Counted from the first letter of the stretch, positions 1 through 6,197 are shown. The stretch is DNA of 7,952 nt from an uncultured Planctomycetales bacterium (GCA_937982665.1 CALJLD010000111.1:1-7952); one strand, 5' to 3'. Notes: generated from the letters alone by a model not told the origin. Numbers and translations are program-made.

Positions 1-1
1 C

Positions 2-1549
2 TCAGAGGAAGCCGAGAATTGGAAACAAAGCGCAATTGAAACCGTCAAACGCATCCAGCGATTTCACGATCCTTACTGGGGCCTGAGGGCTCAAACCCTG
101 TTGGCCAGCAGCATGACAGGCGCGGCCCTCACCGGCGATGTCGCCATGCTGGCCGGCAATGCCCAGGCTTTGCTGCAGCAAGAACACTTTGATGACGCGT
201 TGGAATTGTTTGACCAGGCCGTTATCGCCGCGGACGAAGCCAATCAACCGGAAGAAGCCTTCCAACTTGCGTACAAAGCGGCGGTCGTCCAGCACGAACG
301 CCTGGAGCACGAAGACGCATTGCGTCGTTGCCGTGAGGTTTCGCTCAAGCATCCCACTAATGCCGAAGCCGCGGCCGCACATTTGCTCGCGATTGACAAC
401 GCGGCGCAAATCGCCCGCCAGTCCCAGTCGCCTGACTTGACGGCATACGTCAGCCTGCTTGTCGAACATCAAGCAACCTGGCCCATGGACGACACCACCG
501 GCCAGGTGGTTTGGGCGTTGGCCCGAGTCTACGAACATCAACAGGAGTGGGCGAAGGCCGCCACGGCCTATCTGGAAATTCCCCCGCAAGACAGCAATCG
601 GCTGCCCGGGATTTTGGCCGCGGCGCGGGTTTATCGCCAATGGCTCAGCGGTCGCAGAGCTGCCGGTGAAAACGTCGATGTGCCGGCTCGTCAGGCGGCC
701 GGCGTCTTTGAACAAATGGTCTTTGGCGATGATCGGCAAAACCCCACCTGGCCGGAACGCTGGAGCGCCGGCCAACGCGAAGCCGCGCTGGCCGCGGTGG
801 AATTGCGATTGCTGTTCACGCAGGACCCTTACGAGCGCTGCATTCAAATCCTCGAGCGCGCGTTGCGCGATAACTCCATCGCCCCGGACGAATGGCGCGT
901 GCGATTGAAAGCCAGTTACATTTGGGCCTTGGTGGGTTCGGCAAATGCGGACAACTCCCATCTGCAAACCGCGCGGCAAATGGTGGCGTCCTTGGCTAAT
1001 GCTCCGCCCAACTCGTTGATGACTTTGCTGGCCGGACTGCAAAACGTTGCCCAAAGTTTCCCGGCGGACAAGCGTCGCGACATCGGTGATCTGCAGTTGG
1101 CCGCCGTGCGTCCGCTCTATGAGCGCGTTGACCGCAAGGAAGTCCAACTTGACGAGACCGAGCAGCGGCAACTTCGCACGTTGGTCGCGGCGGCCACCGC
1201 CAGCGCAGGCCATCTGGATTTGGCCGTCACCCACTATGAACAACTCCACAAGCAGTATCCGCGCGATGGTGACATCATCGAGGCTTACGCGCAAACGCTG
1301 CTGGACGCCAACAACGCGGAGAAACTGCCGGCCGCATTAGATCTGTGGCGAAAGATCGAACGCGGCAGCGAGGCCGGTTCGCCCCGCTGGTTCAGGGCGA
1401 AGTTCGGACTGGCCTCCACGCACGCGGGACTTGGCAACAAGAGCCAGGCAGCCAAGATCATTCAAGTGACTCAAGCGCTGCATCCGGACCTCGGCGGCGC
1501 GGCAATGAAGCCTAAGTTTGAGAAACTTCTGGCTGAGTGCCAGCAGTAG
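2..1549 (+). CDS. Tetratricopeptide-repeat protein, 5' end missing
   Basis: The frame is open from the left edge to the TAG at 1547-1549, giving 515 visible residues. The TTG at 101 should not be taken as the start, because the frame continues upstream without a stop (…NWKQSAIETVKRIQ…) and still reads as helical protein. The sequence is alpha-helical throughout, with TPR-like helix pairs. Examples are at visible residues about 50-80 (LLQQEHFDDALELFDQA), 85-118 (QHERLEHEDALRRC), 170-195 (ALARVYEHQQEWAKAATAYL), 390-430 (GHLDLAVTHYEQLHKQYP) and 462-500 (GLASTHAGLGNKSQAAKI). TPR domains are protein-protein scaffolds. The visible part has no catalytic motif and no membrane segment, and any signal peptide would lie in the missing N-terminus. 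Helical, repeat-rich proteins of this sort are common in planctomycetes. The TPR assignment is fairly sure, but the specific role is unknown. Confidence 0.85.
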   Translation, partial: SEEAENWKQSAIETVKRIQRFHDPYWGLRAQTLLASSMTGAALTGDVAMLAGNAQALLQQEHFDDALELFDQAVIAADEANQPEEAFQLAYKAAVVQHERLEHEDALRRCREVSLKHPTNAEAAAAHLLAIDNAAQIARQSQSPDLTAYVSLLVEHQATWPMDDTTGQVVWALARVYEHQQEWAKAATAYLEIPPQDSNRLPGILAAARVYRQWLSGRRAAGENVDVPARQAAGVFEQMVFGDDRQNPTWPERWSAGQREAALAAVELRLLFTQDPYERCIQILERALRDNSIAPDEWRVRLKASYIWALVGSANADNSHLQTARQMVASLANAPPNSLMTLLAGLQNVAQSFPADKRRDIGDLQLAAVRPLYERVDRKEVQLDETEQRQLRTLVAAATASAGHLDLAVTHYEQLHKQYPRDGDIIEAYAQTLLDANNAEKLPAALDLWRKIERGSEAGSPRWFRAKFGLASTHAGLGNKSQAAKIIQVTQALHPDLGGAAMKPKFEKLLAECQQ

Positions 1550-1609
1550 CTTGCCCTGGTGCATTTGCATCTGTTTTGATCGCAAACGGCATAGCACCGG
1601 CCGCGCGGC

Positions 1610-1638
1610 TTGGGGATCAACTCCGCATGTGGCATAAT
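1610..1638 (+). promoter_or_regulatory. Possible sigma70-type promoter for the HYExAFE gene
   Basis: TTGGGG at 1610-1615 and CATAAT at 1633-1638 are separated by exactly 17 bases. The -10 element matches the TATAAT consensus at five of six positions; the -35 element matches TTGACA at only three of six. Transcription would begin about seven bases after the -10, at 1645-1646, which is the ATG of the next gene. The mRNA would therefore be leaderless, which fits the absence of a Shine-Dalgarno sequence. This is pattern matching on one site only. Confidence 0.35.
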
Positions 1639-1645
1639 TCCGGAC

Positions 1646-2263
1646 ATGGCCAATCGTGACAACCATTACGAAGCCGCGTTCGAAGAGTATCTGCGGCAGC
1701 GGCAGATTCCCTATATCGCCGTGGACGAAGCCAAGCGGGCGAAGCTTTCAGGTGATTCGCTCAAGAGCCTGGACTTTGTCGTCTCCACCGCCGAGCGGCG
1801 TTGGCTGGTCGACGTGAAAGGCCGTTTGTTCCCTTCCGGTACAGAGCAGAAACAATACTGGAAGAACTGGTCGCCGCGCGAAGATTTGCTCGCGCTGGCG
1901 AGTTGGGAACGGCTCTTCGGGGAAGGCTTTGCAGGGCTGTTTGTCTTCGCCTATCACGTGGTCGGCGAACTCTCGCCCGTCCCGCAAGAGCGGCTGTTTC
2001 ACTTTCGCGAACGCACCTACGCATTCATTGGCATTCCGCTGGCCAAATACGCCCCCAGGGCTCGGCGGATTTCGCCCAAGTGGGACACCGTTGCGATGTC
2101 CGTGTCTGGCTTTCGCAAGCACGCGCGGCCAATTGACACGTTTCTCGATTCGATGTTGCTTGATGCGAACTCTGGCGACGCCAACTCCAGCGACATGAGC
2201 TCAGGAAATGCGAAATCCGGCGATGTCGCTGAGCAGGAACAGCGGGATCAGGTCACCGCGTGA
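1646..2263 (+). CDS. HYExAFE family protein, putative PD-(D/E)xK nuclease fold
   Basis: This 205-residue protein begins MANRDNHYEAAFEEYL, which contains the H-Y-E-x-A-F-E signature (residues 7-13) that names a family I know from planctomycetes. I chose ATG 1646 because the signature sits right at the N-terminus; the in-frame TTG at 1610 would add 12 unconvincing residues and overlaps a promoter-like box. The family function is not established. By eye, Glu9/Glu13 in the first helix, Asp43 at the end of SLDFVV and Asp56-x-Lys58 in WLVDVKGR follow the order of the PD-(D/E)xK nuclease core (helix acid, Asp at a strand end, D-x-K strand), so a nuclease-like or DNA-binding role is my inference. The last ~35 residues are low-complexity and contain four imperfect five-residue repeats. 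It stands 96 bases after the TPR gene and converges on the helicase. Confidence 0.85.
   Translation: MANRDNHYEAAFEEYLRQRQIPYIAVDEAKRAKLSGDSLKSLDFVVSTAERRWLVDVKGRLFPSGTEQKQYWKNWSPREDLLALASWERLFGEGFAGLFVFAYHVVGELSPVPQERLFHFRERTYAFIGIPLAKYAPRARRISPKWDTVAMSVSGFRKHARPIDTFLDSMLLDANSGDANSSDMSSGNAKSGDVAEQEQRDQVTA
2165..2224 (+). repeat. Four tandem 15-bp imperfect repeats inside the HYExAFE gene
   Basis: Four in-frame 15-base units start at 2165, 2180, 2195 and 2210. They encode ANSGD, ANSSD, MSSGN and AKSGD. Units 1, 2 and 4 are clearly related in DNA (gcgaactctggcgac, gccaactccagcgac, gcgaaatccggcgat) and unit 3 is degenerate. They form part of a flexible, polar C-terminal tail beyond the putative catalytic domain. 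The copy number can be expected to vary between relatives. Confidence 0.7.
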
Positions 2264-2269
2264 TTGAGG

Positions 2270-2299
2270 CTTGCGCGACGAAGAGCATTCGGACGCAAG
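2270..2299. terminator. Hairpin between convergent genes, possible bidirectional terminator
   Basis: CTTGCG (2270-2275) pairs with CGCAAG (2294-2299), and inside this CGAA (2279-2282) pairs with TTCG (2288-2291) around a five-base loop, leaving a small 3x2 internal loop. The hairpin begins six bases after the stop of the HYExAFE gene and lies beyond the helicase stop on the other strand, where a bidirectional terminator is expected. No T-tract follows on either strand, so intrinsic termination is unproven. Confidence 0.35.
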
Positions 2300-2351
2300 A
2301 GTCGGCAGCTGTGGTAAGAGCCAGAAGCCCCGATATGCAAGGATCGCAGAG

Positions 2352-3662
2352 CTACAGCGCCCTGCGATAACGCTTCGGCCGCTCTTGTGGCGGAGGACCG
2401 CTGCTTTCCTTGGGCGCTTCTTTGATCTTCTTTACGGTGACCAGCCCATCGATTTCGTCGCGTTTCAACAAACGGTTGATCCGCATCTCAATCCGCGTGA
2501 GCTCGCTGCCTTCTTCCGGCGAAACGAACGTATAGGCCACGCCTTGGCGACCCATTCGGCCGGTGCGGCCTACGCGATGCACATAGTCATCGGAGAATTG
2601 CGGGATATCAAAATTGATGATGTGCGAAATGCCCGAGACATCGATGCCGCGACCGACGACATCGGTGGCCACCAGCAGTTTGGATTTGCCATCGCGGAAC
2701 TTCTTCATCACGCGATCACGCGCGGACTGGCGTAAGTCGCCATGAATGGCGTCCACGTCAATCTTTCGCTTGGCCAGCATCTGGTGCAACTTGTCTGTTG
2801 CGCGTTTCGTGCGGCAAAAGATGATTGCCTGTTGGGGCTCCTCTCGTTCCAACAGCTTGAGCAGCAACTGAAACTTAACGTTCTCATCCACGGTGAAATA
2901 AAACTGGTCGATCGTATCGACAGTGATGTCCGTGGGCGAGAAGTCCAATGTCTCCGCATCCCGCATGTAACGCTTGGCCAAACGCTGAACTGGCGGCGGA
3001 ACCGTTGCGGAAAGCAACAGCGTTTGCCGTTCGCGCGGACACTTGCGGAGGATCTTTTCAATGTCCGGTCGAAAGCCGATATCGAGCATGCGATCCGCTT
3101 CGTCCAGGACGGCGGTTTGCAAACCGGTCAAGATGAGCGTGCCGCGGCCCAAGTGATCCAGCACGCGACCCGGCGTCCCGACAATCACGTCCGCGCCGGA
3201 CTTCAGCTTGTCAATCTGACCTCGCAACGGTTTGCCGCCGTACAACGCAACGGTTCGCACGCGGCGTCTCGTCTTGGAGAGCTTTTCGATTTCGTCACGA
3301 ACCTGAACTGCAAGTTCGCGCGTGGGCACCAGAATGAGCGCTTGCGGCACTCGCGGCTTTTGCGGAGCCTCGAGTCGTTCCAAGATGGGAATCACAAACG
3401 CGGCCGTCTTGCCCGTGCCCGTTCGGGCCTGGCCCATTACGTCCTTGCCCCTCAGCGCGATGGGGATCACGCCGGCCTGAACAGGAGTGGGCGACGTATA
3501 GTCTGCAGCTTCCAGCGCGGCCATCATCTCGGCGGATAGCGAAAGATCGCCAAAGCCAGAGGATTCTTCCGCTGGGGGAGTTGTGCTTTTGGGTTTTTTT
3601 CGTCTGCGTTTCTTGGCCACGGCCGCGGAATGACGTTTAGGTGCAATTTGTGATGTGTTCAT
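2352..3662 (-). CDS. DEAD-box ATP-dependent RNA helicase (RhlE/CshA-like)
   Basis: A complete 436-residue DEAD-box helicase, which unwinds or remodels RNA duplexes in the cytoplasm using ATP. All motifs are intact: Q motif (Phe37, SPTPVQ to Gln62), motif I ARTGTGKT (79-86), Ia PTRELA (113-118), Ib TPGR (163-166), II DEAD (187-190), III SAT (218-220), IV IIFCRT (280-285), V ATDVVGRGID (332-341) and VI HRVGRTGR (362-369). The N-terminus is basic (KKRRRKKPK, 16-25) and the C-terminus ends in another short basic tail (RPKRYRRAL), probably for RNA binding; there is no long accessory domain. The frame extends upstream to 3743, but those extra 27 residues lie in the terminator of the preceding gene, so ATG 3662 is preferred. 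No good Shine-Dalgarno is present. Size and architecture fit RhlE/CshA-type helicases acting in ribosome assembly or RNA decay; the exact subfamily is not settled. Confidence 0.96.
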   Translation of the reverse strand: MNTSQIAPKRHSAAVAKKRRRKKPKSTTPPAEESSGFGDLSLSAEMMAALEAADYTSPTPVQAGVIPIALRGKDVMGQARTGTGKTAAFVIPILERLEAPQKPRVPQALILVPTRELAVQVRDEIEKLSKTRRRVRTVALYGGKPLRGQIDKLKSGADVIVGTPGRVLDHLGRGTLILTGLQTAVLDEADRMLDIGFRPDIEKILRKCPRERQTLLLSATVPPPVQRLAKRYMRDAETLDFSPTDITVDTIDQFYFTVDENVKFQLLLKLLEREEPQQAIIFCRTKRATDKLHQMLAKRKIDVDAIHGDLRQSARDRVMKKFRDGKSKLLVATDVVGRGIDVSGISHIINFDIPQFSDDYVHRVGRTGRMGRQGVAYTFVSPEEGSELTRIEMRINRLLKRDEIDGLVTVKKIKEAPKESSGPPPQERPKRYRRAL

Positions 3663-3703
3663 CCTAATGGGCAAAGCGATTCTGCGACACCGCATCCAGC
3701 GAC

Positions 3704-3749
3704 AAAAAAAGGGCCAGTCCCATCGACCAATGCCGAGGACCAACCCTTT
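3704..3749 (-). terminator. Rho-independent terminator of the lysine-rich protein gene
   Basis: Read on the minus strand, AAAGGGTTGGTCC (3749-3737) and GGACTGGCCCTTT (3720-3708) form a 13-bp stem with a 16-base loop, running into a T-tract that ends at 3704. Three pairs are G-U wobbles in minus-strand RNA; in plus-strand RNA the same positions give two A-C mismatches plus one A-C. The hairpin is therefore more stable when transcribed leftwards. It starts 24 bases after the stop of the lysine-rich gene and lies before the helicase start at 3662, separating the two units. Confidence 0.85.
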
Positions 3750-3773
3750 GATGTTGCAGGCGAGTGCCGTTTA

Positions 3774-4067
3774 CTACTTCTTGGCAGTTCGGCTTCGGGT
3801 CGTGGCCTTCTTCTTGGTTGACCGCTTGGTGGTGGCGCGCTTCTTGGTGCTGCGCTTAGTGGCCTTCTTCTTGGTGGATTTCTTCTTTGTGGTGGCCTTT
3901 TTCTTTGTGGACTTCTTGGCGGCCTTGCGCTTGGTGGCCGTCTTTTTCTTGGTGGACCGCTTGGTCGCCTTCTTCTTGGCGGTGGAAGTCCGTTTTTTGG
4001 GGGACTTTTTAGCGGCCTTCTTCTTGGTGGCGGTCTTACGCGCCGAAGTCTTACGTGCTGTCGCCAT
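3774..4067 (-). CDS. Lysine-rich histone H1-like protein
   Basis: A 97-residue protein built almost only from Lys, Ala, Thr, Ser and Arg, plus one Pro and the initiator Met. By hand count it has 38 Lys and 10 Arg, and no Asp, Glu, aromatic or Cys residue. It consists of short K-K-K-A-T/S-T-K-K repeats; KKKATKRSTKK occurs exactly at residues 31-41 and 66-76, and one SPKK motif (22-25), the classic DNA-minor-groove motif of eukaryotic H1 tails, is present. There is no globular domain. Bacterial proteins of this type (chlamydial Hc1-like, planctomycete H1-like) bind and compact nucleoid DNA non-specifically; that role is inferred from composition here. Start 4067 is supported by AAGGAG seven bases upstream; the frame reaches 4151, but those residues are not lysine-repeat in character. 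A strong terminator follows. An RNA- or polyanion-binding role is an alternative. Confidence 0.9.
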   Translation of the reverse strand: MATARKTSARKTATKKKAAKKSPKKRTSTAKKKATKRSTKKKTATKRKAAKKSTKKKATTKKKSTKKKATKRSTKKRATTKRSTKKKATTRSRTAKK

Positions 4068-4074
4068 TTTCTGG

Positions 4075-4080
4075 CTCCTT
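4075..4080 (-). promoter_or_regulatory. Shine-Dalgarno site AAGGAG of the lysine-rich gene
   Basis: On the minus strand AAGGAG lies seven bases before the ATG at 4067. It is the best ribosome binding site in the window and settles the start of the lysine-rich protein. It suggests efficient translation, as expected of an abundant nucleoid protein. Confidence 0.8.
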
Positions 4081-4740
4081 AGCGTTGGCGCCCGTCGTTT
4101 TCCTTGTCGCCTTCCCCCAGGGCGCCATGGCAGGGAATGGCTGACTCTCATTCCGTTGAAATCAGCTCATGCTTCGCAAGCAGCGGCATGCCGTCCATGC
4201 CTGCGGAGATGTATGTCCGTAATTCCACAGGTCGCTACGAAAGCACGCTCGCCAACTGTCATCCTGGCGATTCAGCAAACCTGGGAACGAAGAAAGCGTC
4301 CGTCGCAGTTTTCGTATTGCGGCCAAAGCCGAAAGGTTCTCCATCACCACAAGTCCACGGGAAGCAACTTCGCGACCGCTCTTCACTCGTCTGCGGACGC
4401 GGACCACATTCCTTACTCTCCCGCAATTCGCGCATTGAAGCAGTTTCCCCCAACTTTCGTCAAGACGAATTGCTATCTTTCGAACATTTTTCGGCAACGC
4501 GCCGCGCGAGGTCATCACTCGCCACAGCGCGATCTTGTCCCCATCGAGGACTTTTCGCGCGCACTTCGCGGGCCATCGACGAAGCGTTCGTCCGAATTAG
4601 GATTGGGAGCGCGCACTATTGGGTTCTTGCGTAGCGGACGACGGAATCATGCGCCTGAGGTGAATCCGAAAGCATTAGTTGACGCCAATTCCAGATTCAA
4701 CTTCGGCAGCGCAAACGAACAGACGGATATTGCAATCGCT
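4081..4740. other. Gene-poor stretch upstream of the lysine-rich gene
   Basis: About 660 bases without a convincing gene. The longest minus-strand frame (4162-4518, 118 codons from GTG, next ATG at 4515) has one CANCG motif but no Shine-Dalgarno, no even codon preference and no recognisable domain; overlapping plus-strand frames look equally random. No tRNA, RNase P, SRP or tmRNA signature was seen. Two small dyads share the same half-site: TTCGTC-aa-GACGAA (4456-4469) and GACGAA-gcg-TTCGTC (4578-4592). The promoter of the lysine-rich gene must lie here or at its left end, but I could not identify convincing -10/-35 boxes. A decayed gene is possible. Confidence 0.5.
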
Positions 4741-5085
4741 TCATTTGGTCCCGTCGTGTTCACGTCGTTCGGCAGATTTCCCAGCAGTGCGTAGGCAATC
4801 ATCGATCGCGTTCGCCAGAGCCTCAGCTAACTCCCATTGTTCGTTTTGTGCCGCGTGCATTGTCGTTTGTTTGGACTTAGGAATTAATGGGATGTCGGTG
4901 AAAGAACCCATGCCCATAATCGCGCGATCGATTTCTTGCAAAACTTCCAAGTATGCACTTGAGCCTGGATGAGAATTCCGTAGGGCCGCACGTCGTTGTT
5001 GAAACCAGTCGGCCTCCTTGTCCCAACCGCACTCACGCAATAAGTCTTCAATCTTGCTGAGTATTTCATAGATGGAGTCGTTCAT
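4741..5085 (-). CDS. Small GMGSFTD-motif protein, possibly DUF6966-like
   Basis: A 114-residue soluble protein with no signal peptide or membrane segment. The N-terminal half is helical and amphipathic (IYEILSKIEDLLRECGW, then WFQQRRAALR), followed at residues about 57-67 by the conserved-looking GMGSFTDIPL and a polar, helical C-terminal region (ELAEALANAIDDCL). The combination of a helical N-terminus and a GMGSF-x-D motif resembles what I recall of the small DUF6966 family; the match is from memory and unverified. No biochemical function is known to me. Proteins of this size and composition include immunity-like proteins, but no toxin gene is next to it, so that remains speculation. Codons ending in A or T (TTA, ATA, CTA, TCA) are frequent compared with the MoxR and helicase genes, which hints at a later arrival. 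No Shine-Dalgarno precedes ATG 5085. Confidence 0.75.
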   Translation of the reverse strand: MNDSIYEILSKIEDLLRECGWDKEADWFQQRRAALRNSHPGSSAYLEVLQEIDRAIMGMGSFTDIPLIPKSKQTTMHAAQNEQWELAEALANAIDDCLRTAGKSAERREHDGTK

Positions 5086-5179
5086 CGCAATGGCCCATGT
5101 TTAATGAATTCCGGTACATCACTTGGACGACACCGCCCGCGATCGCGAGAATCCGCATCAACATCCCCCGCAAAGACAT
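5066..5179 (-). CDS. Possible 37-residue hydrophobic small protein
   Basis: Between the membrane-protein gene and the GMGSFTD gene, an ATG at 5179 opens a 37-codon frame ending at TGA 5066-5068. It encodes MSLRGMLMRILAIAGGVVQV followed by a polar tail. Residues 6-21 could form a short membrane helix. The first 23 codons have mainly G or C in third position, like the real genes nearby, whereas the last 14 do not. It overlaps the start of the next gene by 20 bases, so it could couple translation to that gene, which lacks its own Shine-Dalgarno; but this frame also has no ribosome binding site. Chance is a real alternative. Confidence 0.25.
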   Translation of the reverse strand: MSLRGMLMRILAIAGGVVQVMYRNSLNMGHCDERLHL

Positions 5180-5210
5180 TTCAGCAAACGGCTGTCAGCT
5201 TGCGAGCTGG

Positions 5211-6197
5211 TTAGTCATCGAACCAGGCTTCACTGTCGTCCTGTCGCGGCTTGCGCTCCTGCGGCGGCGAGGGCTCTTCTCGCGAAGTTGAGGATGGCGG
5301 CGCGTTGTCCTGCGAACTTGTGCTAGAGCGATTTGAACTCGGGGATTCGCCCTCAACCAGCAAGTCATCGCCTGGTGACGCGTCATCATCGTCGCCATCA
5401 AGCTTGATCGGCGGGAGTTCCTCGCGTGGCGCGGAGTAACGGAACGGGCTGGGCGGTCCCGCTGCGGGCGGGCGGGTACTGGGACGCTCGGTCGCCGGTG
5501 CGTTGGCGGACTCGTCGCTATCCGCAGGATGATCCTTCCCGCGGCCGCCTGAGCGACGTCGTTCCTTGAGATCCACTCTGGCCGCTCTGGCGATTTCTGG
5601 CGTGGGCAAGAAAATGTGGAGCGCCTCGTCCTCCACAATCATGTCAGGCTTTTCCAGCAGGCCGGCATGTTGACGGCAAGACCAGATGTGCAGCCGCACC
5701 TCTTCGTACCAACTCTTCATTTTCAGCATCAACCAGGCGCCGCCGGCCACAATCCCAATGCAAACCAACGCAATCAGCCAGATATCCATGAAACAAAGCG
5801 TGAGCAGGATGATCAACACAACGAAGGCGATCGACACGCTGATGATCATCACCGGCTGGTGATAGACCTTGAGCTGCTCGTCAAAACGACGCGACTCCAG
5901 CCCTTCTTCCGTACTGCACATCCAGCATTGCTGGGGCAGCAAGACCGTCCATTGCATTCCCTTGCGGGCGTCACGATTCTCGTAACGCATCATGCATCGC
6001 TTTTCGTGCGGATTGGCCAAAGTGGGCATCCACACGCAAAGTCGCCGCCAGATCTTCTGCAGGAACGTGCTGGCGGGCTTTACGACATTGCCGTGCTGCG
6101 GCGGCCGATTCGCCTCGCCCCGTCCAGAAACTCCGGCATCTTCGCCAGGCGAGGGTGAAGTTGCCGGGTCCCAGTTGTGTTTGTCTGCGGGTGCCAT
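5211..6197 (-). CDS. Two-helix membrane protein with acidic Pro/Ser-rich tail
   Basis: A 328-residue protein I do not recognise. Residues 1-40 are polar and Gly/Pro-rich without a signal peptide. A conserved-looking block follows (about 45-110), with CWMC at 91-94 and the charged EEGLESRRFDEQLK. Two closely spaced hydrophobic segments, about 116-136 and 138-158, form a helical hairpin, so both ends probably face the same side. A short amphipathic region (160-215, including WYEEVRLHIWSCRQHAGLLEKPD) precedes a disordered tail of about 110 residues rich in Pro, Ser, Asp and Glu, with DGDDDDASPGDD at 267-278 and the end AWFDD. ATG 6197 directly follows an in-frame TGA (6198-6200), so the frame cannot extend. 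It lies 87 bases after the lipoprotein gene and is probably co-transcribed with it. A role in the cell envelope is likely from topology only. Confidence 0.85.
   Translation of the reverse strand: MAPADKHNWDPATSPSPGEDAGVSGRGEANRPPQHGNVVKPASTFLQKIWRRLCVWMPTLANPHEKRCMMRYENRDARKGMQWTVLLPQQCWMCSTEEGLESRRFDEQLKVYHQPVMIISVSIAFVVLIILLTLCFMDIWLIALVCIGIVAGGAWLMLKMKSWYEEVRLHIWSCRQHAGLLEKPDMIVEDEALHIFLPTPEIARAARVDLKERRRSGGRGKDHPADSDESANAPATERPSTRPPAAGPPSPFRYSAPREELPPIKLDGDDDDASPGDDLLVEGESPSSNRSSTSSQDNAPPSSTSREEPSPPQERKPRQDDSEAWFDD

Noticed and set aside
2..1294. 430-codon minus-strand frame opposite the TPR gene
   Set aside because: It mirrors the codon structure of the TPR gene, is rich in Gly/Arg/Gln without domain order, and the plus-strand frame has clear TPR helices.
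1566..1585. Short inverted repeat TTTGC … GCAAA after the TPR gene as a terminator
   Set aside because: Only five pairs with a long loop and no T-tract after it.
3677..3708. Promoter-like boxes for the helicase (TTGTCG … CAGAAT)
   Set aside because: Both boxes are poor matches and the 15-base spacer is too short to claim a promoter.
3663..3743. N-terminal extension of the helicase to 3743
   Set aside because: It overlaps the terminator hairpin of the upstream gene and adds Trp/Arg/Cys-rich residues unlike helicase N-termini.
4162..4518. 118-codon minus-strand frame with a CANCG motif
   Set aside because: Only one half of a zinc ribbon is visible, there is no ribosome binding site, third-position bias is weak and overlapping frames are equally open.
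3655..4794. 379-codon open frame on the plus strand
   Set aside because: It is the antisense of the lysine-rich gene, which gives artificial Phe/Leu/Val runs because the AAG-rich codons lack stops in reverse, and it continues into gene-free DNA without domain character.
4741..5085. Toxin-immunity or antiphage defence island
   Set aside because: Only one immunity-sized protein is present; no toxin, effector domain, or mobile element accompanies it, and the remaining genes are ordinary cellular or envelope genes.
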